A stretch of 64,000 nucleotides of DNA. Source: Ectocarpus siliculosus. Taxonomy: Eukaryota; Sar; Phaeophyceae; Ectocarpales; Ectocarpaceae. Under the pieces are notes generated by a model. It saw nothing but the letters and a program-made list of their open reading frames with translations. It was not told the origin of the DNA and did not search any database. Positions 37,821 through 48,918 of the stretch are shown here, in pieces (within the stretch, counting starts at the first letter, position 1; every line of letters starts with the position of its first letter). The translations under genes were made by a program, and so were the position numbers. The stretch covers positions 6,912,003 to 6,976,002 of the forward strand of contig FN649741.1 of the NCBI GenBank assembly GCA_000310025.1, given 5' to 3'.

Positions 37821-37889
37821 AGCTAATACTCATCATGATTGCAAGCTATTACTCATCATGCTTGCAAGCTATTACTCATCATGCTTGTA
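37821..37889. repeat. Three tandem 23-bp units
   Basis: AAGCTATTACTCATCATGCT plus three bases repeats three times, with two substitutions in the first unit and one in the last. Confidence 0.95.
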
Positions 37890-38253
37890 CCCCAAAAGCG
37901 CATGCACCCAAAAGTCGCGGCACAGGCCAAAACATGTGGTGAAAACATGTGGTCTAACCCCCCAGCGCCTTCGGAATCCCTTGGAAAGAATACTTTTACT
38001 GGGGGAAAAGTCTCACCAAAAGCACGATGTGGTCGAGGACCATTGAAGAAGTCCGGCGGCGGGAGAGGGAGGGGCTAAGACATTCAACACACCCGAAACC
38101 AGTGCTGCTCATTCTTCCCGCTGGTGCGCGAGCTTTGCGAGGCATACATACGTGAAGCTACGTGTCGGGACTAAAATACATGAAAACACACACTTGGTAC
38201 ACTTGGTACAATACCAGCATACCGTAGGATGCATGAAGTAAGATATCACACCT

Positions 38254-38420
38254 CCTGGACCAATTTTTGAAGCTCCAATACTCAACGACCAAGAGGGTGT
38301 CGAAATCAAAGGAAGCGTTTTAGGAAAGCTCTCTCGACGAAAAGGTTCCAACGCCGCCATTTTCGGCACGGTCACTGATTTTTCCTGCCGACTAATCGAC
38401 CTTCGAAAAATCGGTCCAGG
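38254..38420. mobile_element. MITE-like inverted-repeat element, copy 2 (about 167 bp)
   Basis: CCTGGACCAATTTTTGAAGC at the left end pairs with the reverse complement of the right end, which reads CCTGGACCGATTTTTCGAAG. The termini match those of the larger element at 2398-2617. No coding capacity is seen. Confidence 0.7.
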
Positions 38421-39103
38421 GTGTGTATTATCTTCTTAAAAAGAACGAACCACGAAACGCCGCGGCGGGCGGGACACACATCAGTGGCCTACCAGAGCAG
38501 TACGCACACAATTACTGCTGTGTGTAACAGCGGGCCCTGCTGCTGTGAAGCAGGAGACGTGCGAGGACGATGCCACTCGCGAACAAAAAACCCCTCGAGT
38601 TCCTACTCTTGATTCTCACTCGAAGGAATTCTTACGGAACTTACCGCAGGCGCAGGGTTTCGTGCGTAAAGGGGGGTTAGGTAAAAACAAACGACACAAG
38701 GAAGGACAAAAACAAGGCCCGTAGGGAATGCGCTGCGCGCCCACCAGCTACGGAAAATAAATCAAAACAACCAAAAGCAAAACCAGGAGGGAGAGAGGCA
38801 CCGCGCGACATACAAAAAAAAAAAATGACCTTGTACCAAATGACACATATCATTTCAAAGGAGGTCGGTGTCCACTGCACCCGCGGTGGTGGTCTAGAAT
38901 ACGTATATACCAACCTTACTTTCGACCTTTGCCCCTGGCGGACAAGTTGTGGCGGACGACGACACAACAGCAAGAAAAATACTCGCGCGCAACACCGGCG
39001 AGTGGACGATACAGCATACCTCAAATCCCAAGACAAGAAAAAACAAAGGAGTACAAATACTGCTAGTTGAGACTATCCCGAACCTCTGCCGGGTCTCCTT
39101 GTG

Positions 39104-39959
39104 TCAGTGAGCTGATCGTCTTACCCCCCACTGCCCTGGATGTGCTTGCTGCTGCTCCTGCTCCCCCGCGTCTACAAACCAGCCCCACTCATCTCCTTCG
39201 GGACGTCCTCCGCCCCTGGACGCCTTCCTTGCATCTACCTGCTGCTGCTGCTGCTGCTGCTGGTACATCAGCAGTTGCTGTTGGCGATATTGCTGCTCCA
39301 GCTGCGCCTGCTGCTGCTGTTGTTGCCTACTGCTGTGCCCACCACCACCACCACCACCACCACCGCCACCGACTCCCCCGTATGCGGACCAGCCGTTGCT
39401 GTTGCTGGCTCTAGCCGATCCTAGACTAGAAGCGCCGCCCACCATCTGCTGCTGTAAAGCGTGCGCCGCCGGCACGTTATTGAAGCCCGCCGCGGCCGCG
39501 GCTGCCGCGAAGTCGTGAGCCTCCGGGCTGAAGTGCACCCCCATCCCCGGCTGGGGAGGCGGCGCCACCCCCCAGGCGCCCGGTTGCTGCGAGGGGGACG
39601 TTCTGCCGTCCACCGAGGAAAATTCGCTCTCGTCGTCTGTTGCCTCTTCCCCGCTGTTGTCGCCCCCAGACGAGCGGCCGCCTCCGGCAGCCACGCCGGC
39701 GTGACCGGCGTGGCCGTAGTACGCCTCCATCGCCTTCTTCGAGGCCGAGGCGTTGCGCTCGTGCTCCGCCTTTCGCTTCCCGTGGCGGGACACACCAGCC
39801 CCGGGCACCATTTCAGTGCCGCCGCTGCTATTAGCGATGATGACGGCGATCTGTACAGGTAGACAGGTGGCTACTGCCTCTCTGTCGCAAATCCCCGCGC
39901 GTTCCGTCTCCGCTTCTCGAATTTCGGCTTCGCTCGACACAGCCGCCGCCGCCGTCGGC
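39104..39959 (-). CDS. Gln/Gly/Ala-rich protein of unknown function, terminal exon only
   Basis: One long minus-strand exon runs from a plausible acceptor (TTTCTTGATAG) at 39960/39959 to the stop at 39104-39106, about 285 codons. It has a basic/charged stretch (HGKRKAEHERNASASKKAME), an acidic stretch (EEATDDESEFSS), a run of about 12 glycines, several poly-Gln blocks mixed with Leu and Tyr, and near the end a distinctive DEWGWFVDAGEQEQQQ. The Gln tracts are coded mainly by CAG. No folded domain is recognised. Composition suggests a disordered nuclear or RNA-associated protein, which is only an inference. Upstream exons should lie between 39960 and 42 kb and were not identified. Confidence 0.55.
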
Positions 39960-42336
39960 CTATCAAGAAACAAACGCCCAAAGAGTCCGAAACACAGTCC
40001 CGAGAGCCAACGAAACAGGCAGCAAAGAGATTGGACGTGCGGTCGCGTGAATCCCTGAATCCACTGCAGGGCTTGGCGCCGCTGCCGGTGGCGTGAAAGA
40101 GCGGCGCCGCCAGGATACGATGTATGTTCTACATGTGTTCCACCCAAATTCGCTCTATCTCCCATCAAAGCACCAAGAAAAACTCCGGCAGCCAGCAGCC
40201 GGCCGGGCAGTTGGGAGTTTTGAGCGGCACGACGGGGTAAAGCCGATAGTTGGAACGAAGACGCCAAGGAACGTTCCGAGTGCTCCCTAACGGGCGGAGG
40301 GTGTGCAAGAGCTAGTACGAGGAAGAGGCCCCACCATGGTGATGCATGGAAGAGCAGCGGCACCAGCAGGTGCACCCATTCTTGACATCCTCGTTATCTG
40401 GTGGACCCGGCTAAACGACAAACTAAGAACACATTTCTTTCCCCACACACCTTGATTGCGCTGGCTGCTTGTTGTCGGTAGGCGTGTATTCGGCCAGCGA
40501 GAAGACGAGAGTAGCTTGGACTTGTCTTCCTAGTGGCTTGTAATTGGAGTACAGCTGTTGGTACGTCGCAGAAGTGTTTCTGGTTGGCGCCGAGTGAGCG
40601 TAGTGAAACCGGGACGAAAGCCCTCAGTCTTTTCCCTTCTGTTTTTTTTTTCAGTGATTTTTTTTTTTTCGGTGTTGATTCAAACGTACACTTTCTGCCC
40701 GGGCTATTCGCTGTTCGCAAGCAGACTTGTTCAAGTAAGTGCGCAAACGTCAAGAGCTTATGCGTGTTCCTTGGTGGTCAAGGAGCTACAGCTACATGGC
40801 ACAACAGACTGCCGCCTGTGCGCTTCTTGAGGCCTGTATAGTACGGGTTTACGCCCCTCCACATATATGCGCAAGCCGTGTTCACACCTGGTACACACGA
40901 TGCGAAGGCCTCATAATATATATCTAGAGCATATTTCAGCTTTTCGAAAATTCTGGAAAGTTTTCGAAATTACAAACAACAGCTCGTTGTGCACGTGATG
41001 TTTGGGACCAGTTGCTGAAGGCGGCAACGATTTGATTTGTCGCTCGCACGATTCGTCATGCGCGTCACGACAGGCGACGATTCGATCGCAAGTGTTGCGG
41101 CTGGTGTGTGTGCAAGGCGAGTGAACGTGCTTCTTCTTCACCACCAGCTGGCTGGCGCACAAACCGCCGTAGCGACCACGTAAACAAATGCTACCAACTT
41201 AACGCGTTGCTACTTAGATACCACGTCGCTGCTTCGAATTCCACACAGCAAGCAACTATACAGAGGATGAATGTATGCGTATTCAATCCTGATATCGCCT
41301 ACACATCGTCGCCATGGAGGTCGTTTTTTGTTAACCTTGCACTTTATTCACAGCACAAGTTGATGTAGCACCACCACATGACCGTACCGGGGCCGTACAG
41401 GCCTTGCTGTATAAGTGACGAGGCATATCGAGAGCGCCAGCGAGAGCGAGGATCGAACGGAAGGTTTGATTGGTTGTCTCGCTGAATGTGTCGGTCGATG
41501 TGCAAGTAAAGGCCCGAACCTGATTGGTTGTCTCGCACTGCATGTGTCGGTCGATGTGCAAGTAACGGCCATCATGTGCCTATGGGCCTATGAGCGAACC
41601 CAACCGACATATATTACGCAGACTGCATAGTATATGGTTCATACGCAGCTACATGTACTCTGAACATTGACTTGGACGGGAGGACACACACCCGGCATCC
41701 GGCACGGCGCACACCGATTCCAACGAATCCATCATTTATCCAAAGAACATGAAAATATGAAAATAATGAAAGAGTCTATTTTGGGATGGGAGAACTTGTA
41801 GGAGAATGAAGGAATAATGAAAACACACACAGAAAGACTACCCATTCGAGATATACCCACAGTCGAACGGGATGTGGTGGAGTCTTTTCAGTGAGTGGAG
41901 GGAAACCAGCTGGGTACTGGACTTATTTCGAGTCTTTTTAAGTCTATACACTGATGATTTATACCAGTGATGCCAGCTGGTGCTAAGTACAAAACATCTG
42001 TATAGGTAACTTACATTTTACAATACATCCCCTGTAGTTCCAACCTTCAACCGCTTGCCAACCTTTTGTGCCAACCCAATTGGCCAACCGGAAAAATCAA
42101 AACGTGCGACCCCGGTTTCCCGTTCTCCATCAACATGATAACGCCTCCTCGTCTTCGTGCGTACACGTCACCTCGCACCTCGCCTCGTCGCCGTATTCTT
42201 CGCTCTTCGCTCCAGCAACCCCCTCGTTTTCAATCCCCACGCGACGTTAATCCCGGCCCTCTCCTGAAGAACCAGGCACAGATAGCCAGGATAGACACGC
42301 GTCAGCATACAACTTCCAGTGTGGACAGCGTCGACG
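39960..42336. other. Unassigned region upstream of two divergent genes
   Basis: This should contain the 5' exons of the Gln-rich minus-strand gene and the promoter of the plus-strand 106-residue protein. I found no exon with recognisable content. A 54-bp tandem duplication lies at 41467-41570. Confidence 0.45.
41467..41570. repeat. Two tandem units of about 50 bp
   Basis: TGATTGGTTGTCTCGC followed by ATGTGTCGGTCGATGTGCAA occurs at 41467 and again at 41521, with a small indel between the two blocks. Confidence 0.9.
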
Positions 42337-43706
42337 ATGTCTCTCAGCAACTTGTCGGTGGTGAGCAGCGGAGGACGAGCGATACTGCAAGGCTCCAGCA
42401 AGCTCAGCAGCAGGCTCCCTCGCCCGCAGGTTCAGCTCGAGCAGGCTCAGCAGCAGCAGGCCCACCTCGCCGCCCGGGTTCAGCGCATCAACGCCACGAT
42501 TGAGTGAGTGTGTCATCAAGGAACAACAGGGAGGGGTTGAAAGACAAGCTCTATTTCGATTTGGACACATGATGTTGAAGCGGCGTATGGTGCCGACCAT
42601 CAGCGATCTCTTATTGTGTAGAACCTCGCCCTCCCCCCCACCCAACCCGCGCTCCCCCCCAAGAACCCCACCCCTTCCTCTTTATTTGACGATAAGACGC
42701 TTCGTCGGCGGGGGGCTTCATACAATGTGCTTCCAACACGGTGTTGGTTTATTGGAGGCAGCAGCTGCTCATCCCAGAGATTTGCATCGTTCCTCTCACA
42801 GATTCGTCCAAATTCGGCCCCTGCAGCTGTGTGCCGGTCTACGGGTCTCCCATCCGTTGTGTTCCGACATTCCGACCCCCCCTGCCGAAGAAGTATCCCG
42901 ATGACAGAGTGCTCCATCGTTGAAGCCTGTCCAAAAGTCCAAGGGGGTGTTGTTGGTGTTCTTGGCCAGAACTCGTGTGTTTAGATATGTAGGAAAGCTG
43001 GAAGCGCTTGGAAGACTCTCCGCAGCAACCCTGGAAAACCACAAGTTTTTTTTTTGTCATGATTTTCTACTCCGTCCAAAGCAGACGATTGTACGGGGGG
43101 AAACATGATCAAACATTCCACGTTCACCAACCTGGCGTAACCGATAGACATGTTCAGCCTTTCCCGGCCTGGGATGACCTTTCCTGCATATGTTGCTCCC
43201 GCATAGCCATCCTAGCGTTGACAAGTAGCCGCGCGATGATAATTAGTCTTGGTTTTAGGTGGCGGTACGGGGTGGGATTGGGGGTTAGGGCAAGGGATAC
43301 GAAATGCCCTTCTCCATTCCGTAGATTAGTAATAACATGCCAAGACGGTCCGTACTGCTGTTGGTACACCGTCCGTGTTTCCGACGCAAACGGGATTTCC
43401 TCTCACCAATGGAGTGCGGTAACATACATGAGTCTCATACACAAACTCTTCGTAACTGCCCCCCCCCCGCTTCCCACGTACGGAGTACGGTAGCATGCAT
43501 GAGTCTCACACGAACCCTTCCATCTACTTGTACATCCAATTTCTTTTTTCAGAGAGCTGTACCCCCGGACAGCCGCCGTCAAGGACCCGGAGGCCAGGAG
43601 GGAGGTGGAGCTGAGACTGAAGGGACTGGCGCGCCACGGGCTGTTCGTCACCGAGACGTGGCGAGAACTCGACGCGATTCTCGCGGAGCGCGGGAGGGCG
43701 TGGTAG
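42337..43706 (+). CDS. Small protein of unknown family (106 aa, two exons)
   Basis: Exon 42337-42503 (ATG start) splices in phase to 43553-43706, which ends in TAG. The donor (ATTGA then gtgagtg) and acceptor (TTTCTTTTTTCAG) are both strong. The first 30 residues (MSLSNLSVVSSGGRAILQGS and on) are rich in Ser, Arg and Leu without acidic residues, as in a mitochondrial targeting peptide. Next comes a Gln/Ala/Arg helix (VQLEQAQQQQAHLAARVQRI), and the second exon adds a charged, probably helical region (DPEARREVELRLKGLARHGL) ending ERGRAW. I do not recognise a family. Mitochondrial location is an inference from composition. Confidence 0.7.
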
Positions 43707-46490
43707 AGCAAGAGCTGCTCTCGAAACTTTCCTTACGGGAGACGGCTCCCTCCCAAGGGACGACAGACATCACCCCCTCTCCTTTTCGTATTTCGGTAGA
43801 ATTCTCGCCTCTCGGGGAAACCGGGCCTGGAGTCGAGTAGGCGTTGAAGAAACCCTGAGCCACGGGTGTGATTGCTGCTCTCATTCATGTCTTGCCTATT
43901 TTTAGCAGCTTTCCTCTTTAGTGTTTCGTGCTATTTAGTTGGTCCCTGGGGTTTCCTGTTTTCGGGGAGGTAACGGACGGGACGCAGGTCACACGGAACG
44001 AAAAAAAAATGAGTGATGGGGTGATTTGGTGTCCCGCAAGTCAGCAGCGAACGACCAGCCACCGAAACGCGCATTCGGCAGCCGCGCGGATGGGACGGGG
44101 AAAGTTGTGCTGTGTATTCAACCATGTAAAGATGCATTTCAAGTGAACCACCGGCGAAGGCAATGGATTCGCAAAGTTTGAGAAAAAACAGCAGTGTCAA
44201 TATTTGGAATTTAGCCTTTGTATTTTTTACGCCAACCGCGGGGAAATACAGCGGGCAATGAATAACACTGCGCGGGGTGTGGGGGGGTCCTGTGCGAAAC
44301 GTGTTCTTGGGTGTGGGTACCATAGTTGTTGTAGGTCTGACCGAATCGGTCGCGTTTGGCTCTGAGTGGCCTTCGAAAAGTCCGAGCTGAAGAGAGGACA
44401 CGCCAACGAAAATTCGCACGCTTTGCTACTCGACGACGGCGAGTGAAACGATTTGGGGTCTCGTTGAATATGTCGGCGATGTTCGCCAGGACACAGCCAA
44501 GATGTGACGAAAACTTGACGAATGGGTGTAGGGATGCTGCCTTGATTCCGCACGTGGTGTTCTCACAGGGAGCGATAAGTTGGGAGTGAAAAACGCTTGT
44601 TCAACCCCGGTGCGCGCATGCAGTGAGATTGCTGCTTGCTATAACTACGGCAGGATGTGTAGACGGTGAACGAACGCGCGCGGAGGCTGGACGCTTGATT
44701 TACTTCGCAGTACCTTAGCGCGAATGTATTGTTTTTTTGTGTGTGATAAATTGGGTTGTACAATGACGGAAAAAACACCTGGCTCAACTGGCTGTGGGGT
44801 CTCGTGAAAAAGCACGGGGGGAGCTGTCCACGCTACCCGAGCTTGGGTGTATTTTTTGTGGAAAAGGGGGCCGTTGGGGGCCGTATATAATGTACAGCAG
44901 CAGCAGTATGGAGTTCGATGATGTTAAGGACTGTCAACGTGGAGGATTCATTTTGTGGCGGGGCCACGCTGATTGTCTTCGTCCACGTGTACGTGCGCTA
45001 TTTAGTAGAGCTCTTGCAAGACGAGCGGATGGATGCGAAGAGCGAGCACGCGAAAACAGGGAAATCTGGGCACCTAAACGGGTTGTGTTGGAAGATTGGT
45101 CCTGTTGCTTGCGCGATTTTCTTGCCGACTGTTGTTGTGAATCCACAACCTCGGTTTTCTGGGTTAGTCAATTCGGGTCGACTGAAAAAGAAAGGTGTTT
45201 TTTCTAGGGTAGTTCTCTGGAGCCACTTGCTTGTTGCGGTCGCTCACGAAAACAGGTTCTGCCGGTCATGGTGGCGGGGGATAAGCTTTCCAAGTATTTC
45301 GAGTTTCGAGAGCTGCAACCGGAAAAAATAGTAAAAAATAGTAAAAAAAGAAGACACCGAAGGCGTTCTTCCATGTCGTGCAAGCAAGACTGGATGCTTC
45401 GCTTTAGAAGCGCGCGAAAGCCATCTCTCGGCTAGTGTAGGCACACGCTAGAGGGTGGATGCTGAGGAGCCTCTATGTGAGCTCTTTCTCTGGTGCATTT
45501 CCGCGTCCAGCACGAAGGACCAAGGGACATTGTCTTGCATCAACCTACCGGTCTGATGCACAGAGCGCTCCATAAAAATAGAATGGCGGTAGATACGCCT
45601 TGTTGAGGAACTTCTGCTTGTTCCGGGAGGGGAAAAAAACATTCGTTCAAACTCGAAATCGCGACGAAGGTGATGTGCAACCGCGGTGGCTAGCTGGTTG
45701 CGACAAGCACGAGCACACAGTTAATGTGCCTTGGTCACTCCAAACATCTTCCCCACAAGAATAATTTCCACTTTTCCACACTAACAACCTCTCAATGAGA
45801 ACACACGCCGACTCACGTATGGTGCTCACTTACAGCGCTTCGTTTAGAGACAAGCCCACAAAAAGATAAGGTTCATGTTAAGAACCGTCATGAGAGAGAG
45901 AGAACATCTAGAGCGGTGTGGACCGATCTCCATCACCATGGTGGAGTCTCGGCCCGGGCCGGCGTTACACACCGACCAAGTACCATTGGCAAATCAAATT
46001 TATTTCAGCTGCGCCGGTGTCAACCAATAGGAAACATAGGATAGAGCAAAAGATCCACTCGCTCATTAATTAATGACCCTTTCATCTGTCGGTGGCAATC
46101 CAAACGGAACTCTATGAAAAGCCACACACGACTGCTATCGTTACAACCACCACCTGGCCGGGATAGGTCTCGAGAGAACGTTTCTGCTCTGCTTCTATTT
46201 AGCGCGAACAACACGCTTGGCATTTCCTTCCGGGACCAAATACTCCACTAAAGCACTGTGTTTGCGGCGTAACCTATCCATCTAGATATATCTATCTATT
46301 CTTGCAGGACACACATCATTGTCCACACTCGGGGATACTTGAGCCACCAGCCACAAGCATACGGCTATCGCAGCTTCAGCCCGCCTGTTGCTCTTAACAA
46401 GCAAGCGTACAAATTTCACCGTTTCCACGGGCACTAACATCTACTCTGTCAGAGGGGGGGCTGCTTTCCCATGTCCCGTGTTGTCCACTT
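43707..46490. other. Intergenic region between convergent genes
   Basis: About 2.8 kb downstream of the 106-residue protein gene. Several short open frames exist but none shows a recognised family or convincing splice structure. Confidence 0.5.
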
Positions 46491-47719
46491 TCACTCTTTT
46501 ACCAATATTTCACAGCTGCTGCCTTCACCATTCGAAATCCCTTCAACGGGCAGCGGCGTTGACCACACCTCTCCGCTAGAGATGTTGCCACGCGGCAGCT
46601 CTCCGTTACCCACGTTAAACACCGCTGGTGCTACAGAAATCGCAGCTCTATCTGCGTCCGTTGCTGAACGCACTTCAGCGATCACCACGTCTCCACTTGG
46701 GGCGTTGTCCCCGCTAACGATCGTGTCGCTTCTCCCCACCGCGGTCGCCGGCTCTCCCACGCCCGCCCCCGTGTCGGCGACTGCTACGCTAGTCGCGTCT
46801 TCGACCGCTGCTGCGCCGCAATCTCCCGCCTCTCCGCCGATCGCACTTGCCACTGCCGTCGGCCCGCTATTCGTCACCTCCACACCCCCTCCGCGTGAAA
46901 TCGATCCCTCCACCTGACCAGCAATCCCCCCGTTGGCAATCTCTCCGTCGAGAAAGCTGGTGTCGGGTTCTTCGCGAGAATCTGACGACGACGCGGGCGG
47001 AACTTCCGCCCGTTCTGCAAGCGCCCCGCATTCTTCCCTGGGCGCCTCGCGTGCTGGTGTTGGCGAGGGGTCTTCCTTTTCCGCCGTCGCGCCTGCCAAC
47101 TCTCCTCGGCCAGGCACGACCTCGCCGCCACCACCCTCTGCCATGAGCACGTCGTCGTGCTGTACGTCTCCGCTAGGCCCTCGCAGATCCTTGACGTCTC
47201 TCCCATCCGGGCCCGCCTTCTCACCATCAGCATGGGCATGGGGTACCGCTCCCGAGATCACCACTGCGGGGACCCCGGCAGACTGCTCCCGTGAAATCAC
47301 CGCGAGTTTCTCGTGCTTGGCAGGCAACGCCACCCTGGAGTGAAGAGTTCCACTCTTCTCCTCCGCAGGCATCCTGCCTGGTCCCGCAGCCGAGGGCTCT
47401 CCCTTCTTTCCGAACACCGCCCGGCGATCGAAGAAGAGGGCCCAAGCGTACGCCAACAACGCCGCCATGGTTAACGCTTTGACCAACGAGCCCCACTCCC
47501 CGCCGCCGCCCCCTGCCGCCGCCCTTGCCGCCGCCGCCAGCGTGTCACCTTCCTCGCTGCTGTCACCCGTTGGCAACAAAAAGGCGCACGGCTTGTCCGC
47601 TGAAACGAGCGGCACCGCCAAGGACGAAGGGAAGAGACGCGCGGGGCGGGGTTCGAACGGGAGGGGTGTGTTCAAGGCGGAGAGGCAAGAGCGTCCGTCG
47701 AGATAAACCGGCGACAGCG
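46491..47719 (-). CDS. Ala/Gly/Ser-rich exon with one membrane segment; possible 3' exon of the START gene
   Basis: An open frame of about 409 codons runs from a possible acceptor (CTACGGTTGCAG) at 47720/47719 to the stop at 46491-46493. It has one hydrophobic segment (LVKALTMAALLAYAWALFF) followed by a long low-complexity region rich in Gly, Ala, Ser, Glu and Val. No ATG precedes the membrane segment in this frame, so it is probably an internal or last exon. Its phase (two leading bases) fits the phase-1 end of the START exon at 48919. Joined, the START protein would have about 687 residues and a C-terminal membrane anchor. The intron would span 47720-48918 and include the assembly gap. The opposite strand is also partly open, so this exon is not certain. 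Confidence 0.45.
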
Positions 47720-48763
47720 CTGCAACCGTAGTTTATATGTTGTGTACACTAGGTGGTCCTCGTCAGAAGCCTTTCCGGCAGAGCTGCTGCCGGAGGGCGA
47801 AAAGAAAAGCGGCGGAAGGAAAGCGAGATGACACGTTCCAGACCCCGTGAGGTCGAGCAAGTCAGGCTCGCAACAAAAAGGAGACGCTTCGAGACCCACA
47901 ACAAGGGCACACACGGAAGCGACCCAGCTGCCCATCGAAAGGTACGAGTTGCTACGGCTGTCGGTACGGGATGTTGTGCCTCACAGAAGTCGCTTGAATT
48001 CCTCGCGCAAGGGTTCGATACCACGCAGAGCCGATAATGCCGGCAATGGTCGCGACGAAAAGGGCTGCGCCACCACAATCATGCCTGAGCCATGAAACAG
48101 GAAACCCCCATCGCGCCATCAGAGATCATTACAGCAGTTACCTCACTGCGCGGTAGGTTACTTAGTCGTACCGGCAAGAAAAATGCAACCCATCAATTTT
48201 CAGGGTGTCTGGAAAGCCCGCGGCGAGAAGAAACACCCCCAACGTCCATAGGTCGACCCGCCTGTAGCTGATGTGCAGAGCAGCGTTTTCAAAATCGCGC
48301 AACGACAGTCAGAAGCTGCCCATCCTCGCCAAGCCCCTTCATAATGGGGAATCTACCTTGCTCTCAGTCGTGTAGGGGGAATCATGGTCTGATCCGCGCA
48401 GTCCGAGGCTTTCTACTGTTTGCCTTGGATGTTAGACCATTGGCCACTTGTGTGTAGTGGGGGGGCTAGACGATGAGGTGCTGTAGGAAAGCACAGTAGT
48501 GCAGACGCGTCAGACACCTCAACGTGCGGCGAGTGGCCACGAGGGTACGAAAAAGGACGTCGCTGGTGCAGCACGCAGCACGAAAAAACATGAACTGGGC
48601 GCATTGGTTGGGTACAACTACAACCGTGTGTATTCCCGGGATCTTTACCGCCACCTAAATCAACCACGCGAAGGCGCATCACAGACTCGGCGCGTTCCAG
48701 TTATTTGATTGCCCCCGCAACAAAAAAATGCTACCCCCCCCCCCCCCCCCCCCCCCCGGGAGG

Positions 48764-48863
48764 NNNNNNNNNNNNNNNNNNNNNNNNNNNNNNNNNNNNN
48801 NNNNNNNNNNNNNNNNNNNNNNNNNNNNNNNNNNNNNNNNNNNNNNNNNNNNNNNNNNNNNNN
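48764..48863. other. Assembly gap (100 N) between poly-C tracts
   Basis: Exactly 100 N with C homopolymers on both sides (about 24 C to the left, about 30 C to the right interrupted by an A run). The size is conventional. The true length is unknown, and bases near the gap may be unreliable. Confidence 0.99.
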
Positions 48864-48918
48864 CCCCCCAAAAAAAAAACCCCCCCCCCCCCCCCCCCCC
48901 CCCCCCCGCGAGTCTCAC

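Larger units (their letters stand above)
33554..39103. other. Long intergenic region between convergent genes
   Basis: About 5.5 kb with no exon that I can support. It contains a tandem duplication at 34037-34353, G/C homopolymer runs (34407, 35380, 37040), a stretch rich in A and C on the plus strand (about 36.2-38.0 kb), a triple 23-bp repeat at 37821-37889 and a MITE-like element at 38254-38420. Open frames around 35.1-35.9 kb show no recognised family. Confidence 0.6.

Noticed and set aside
37821-37889. Short direct repeats as a CRISPR-like array
   Set aside because: The 23-bp units are directly adjacent with no spacers, and the genome is eukaryotic.
46471-46917. Plus-strand open frame of 148 codons
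   Set aside because: It is the antisense of the longer Ala/Gly/Ser-rich minus-strand frame and has no splice or family support.
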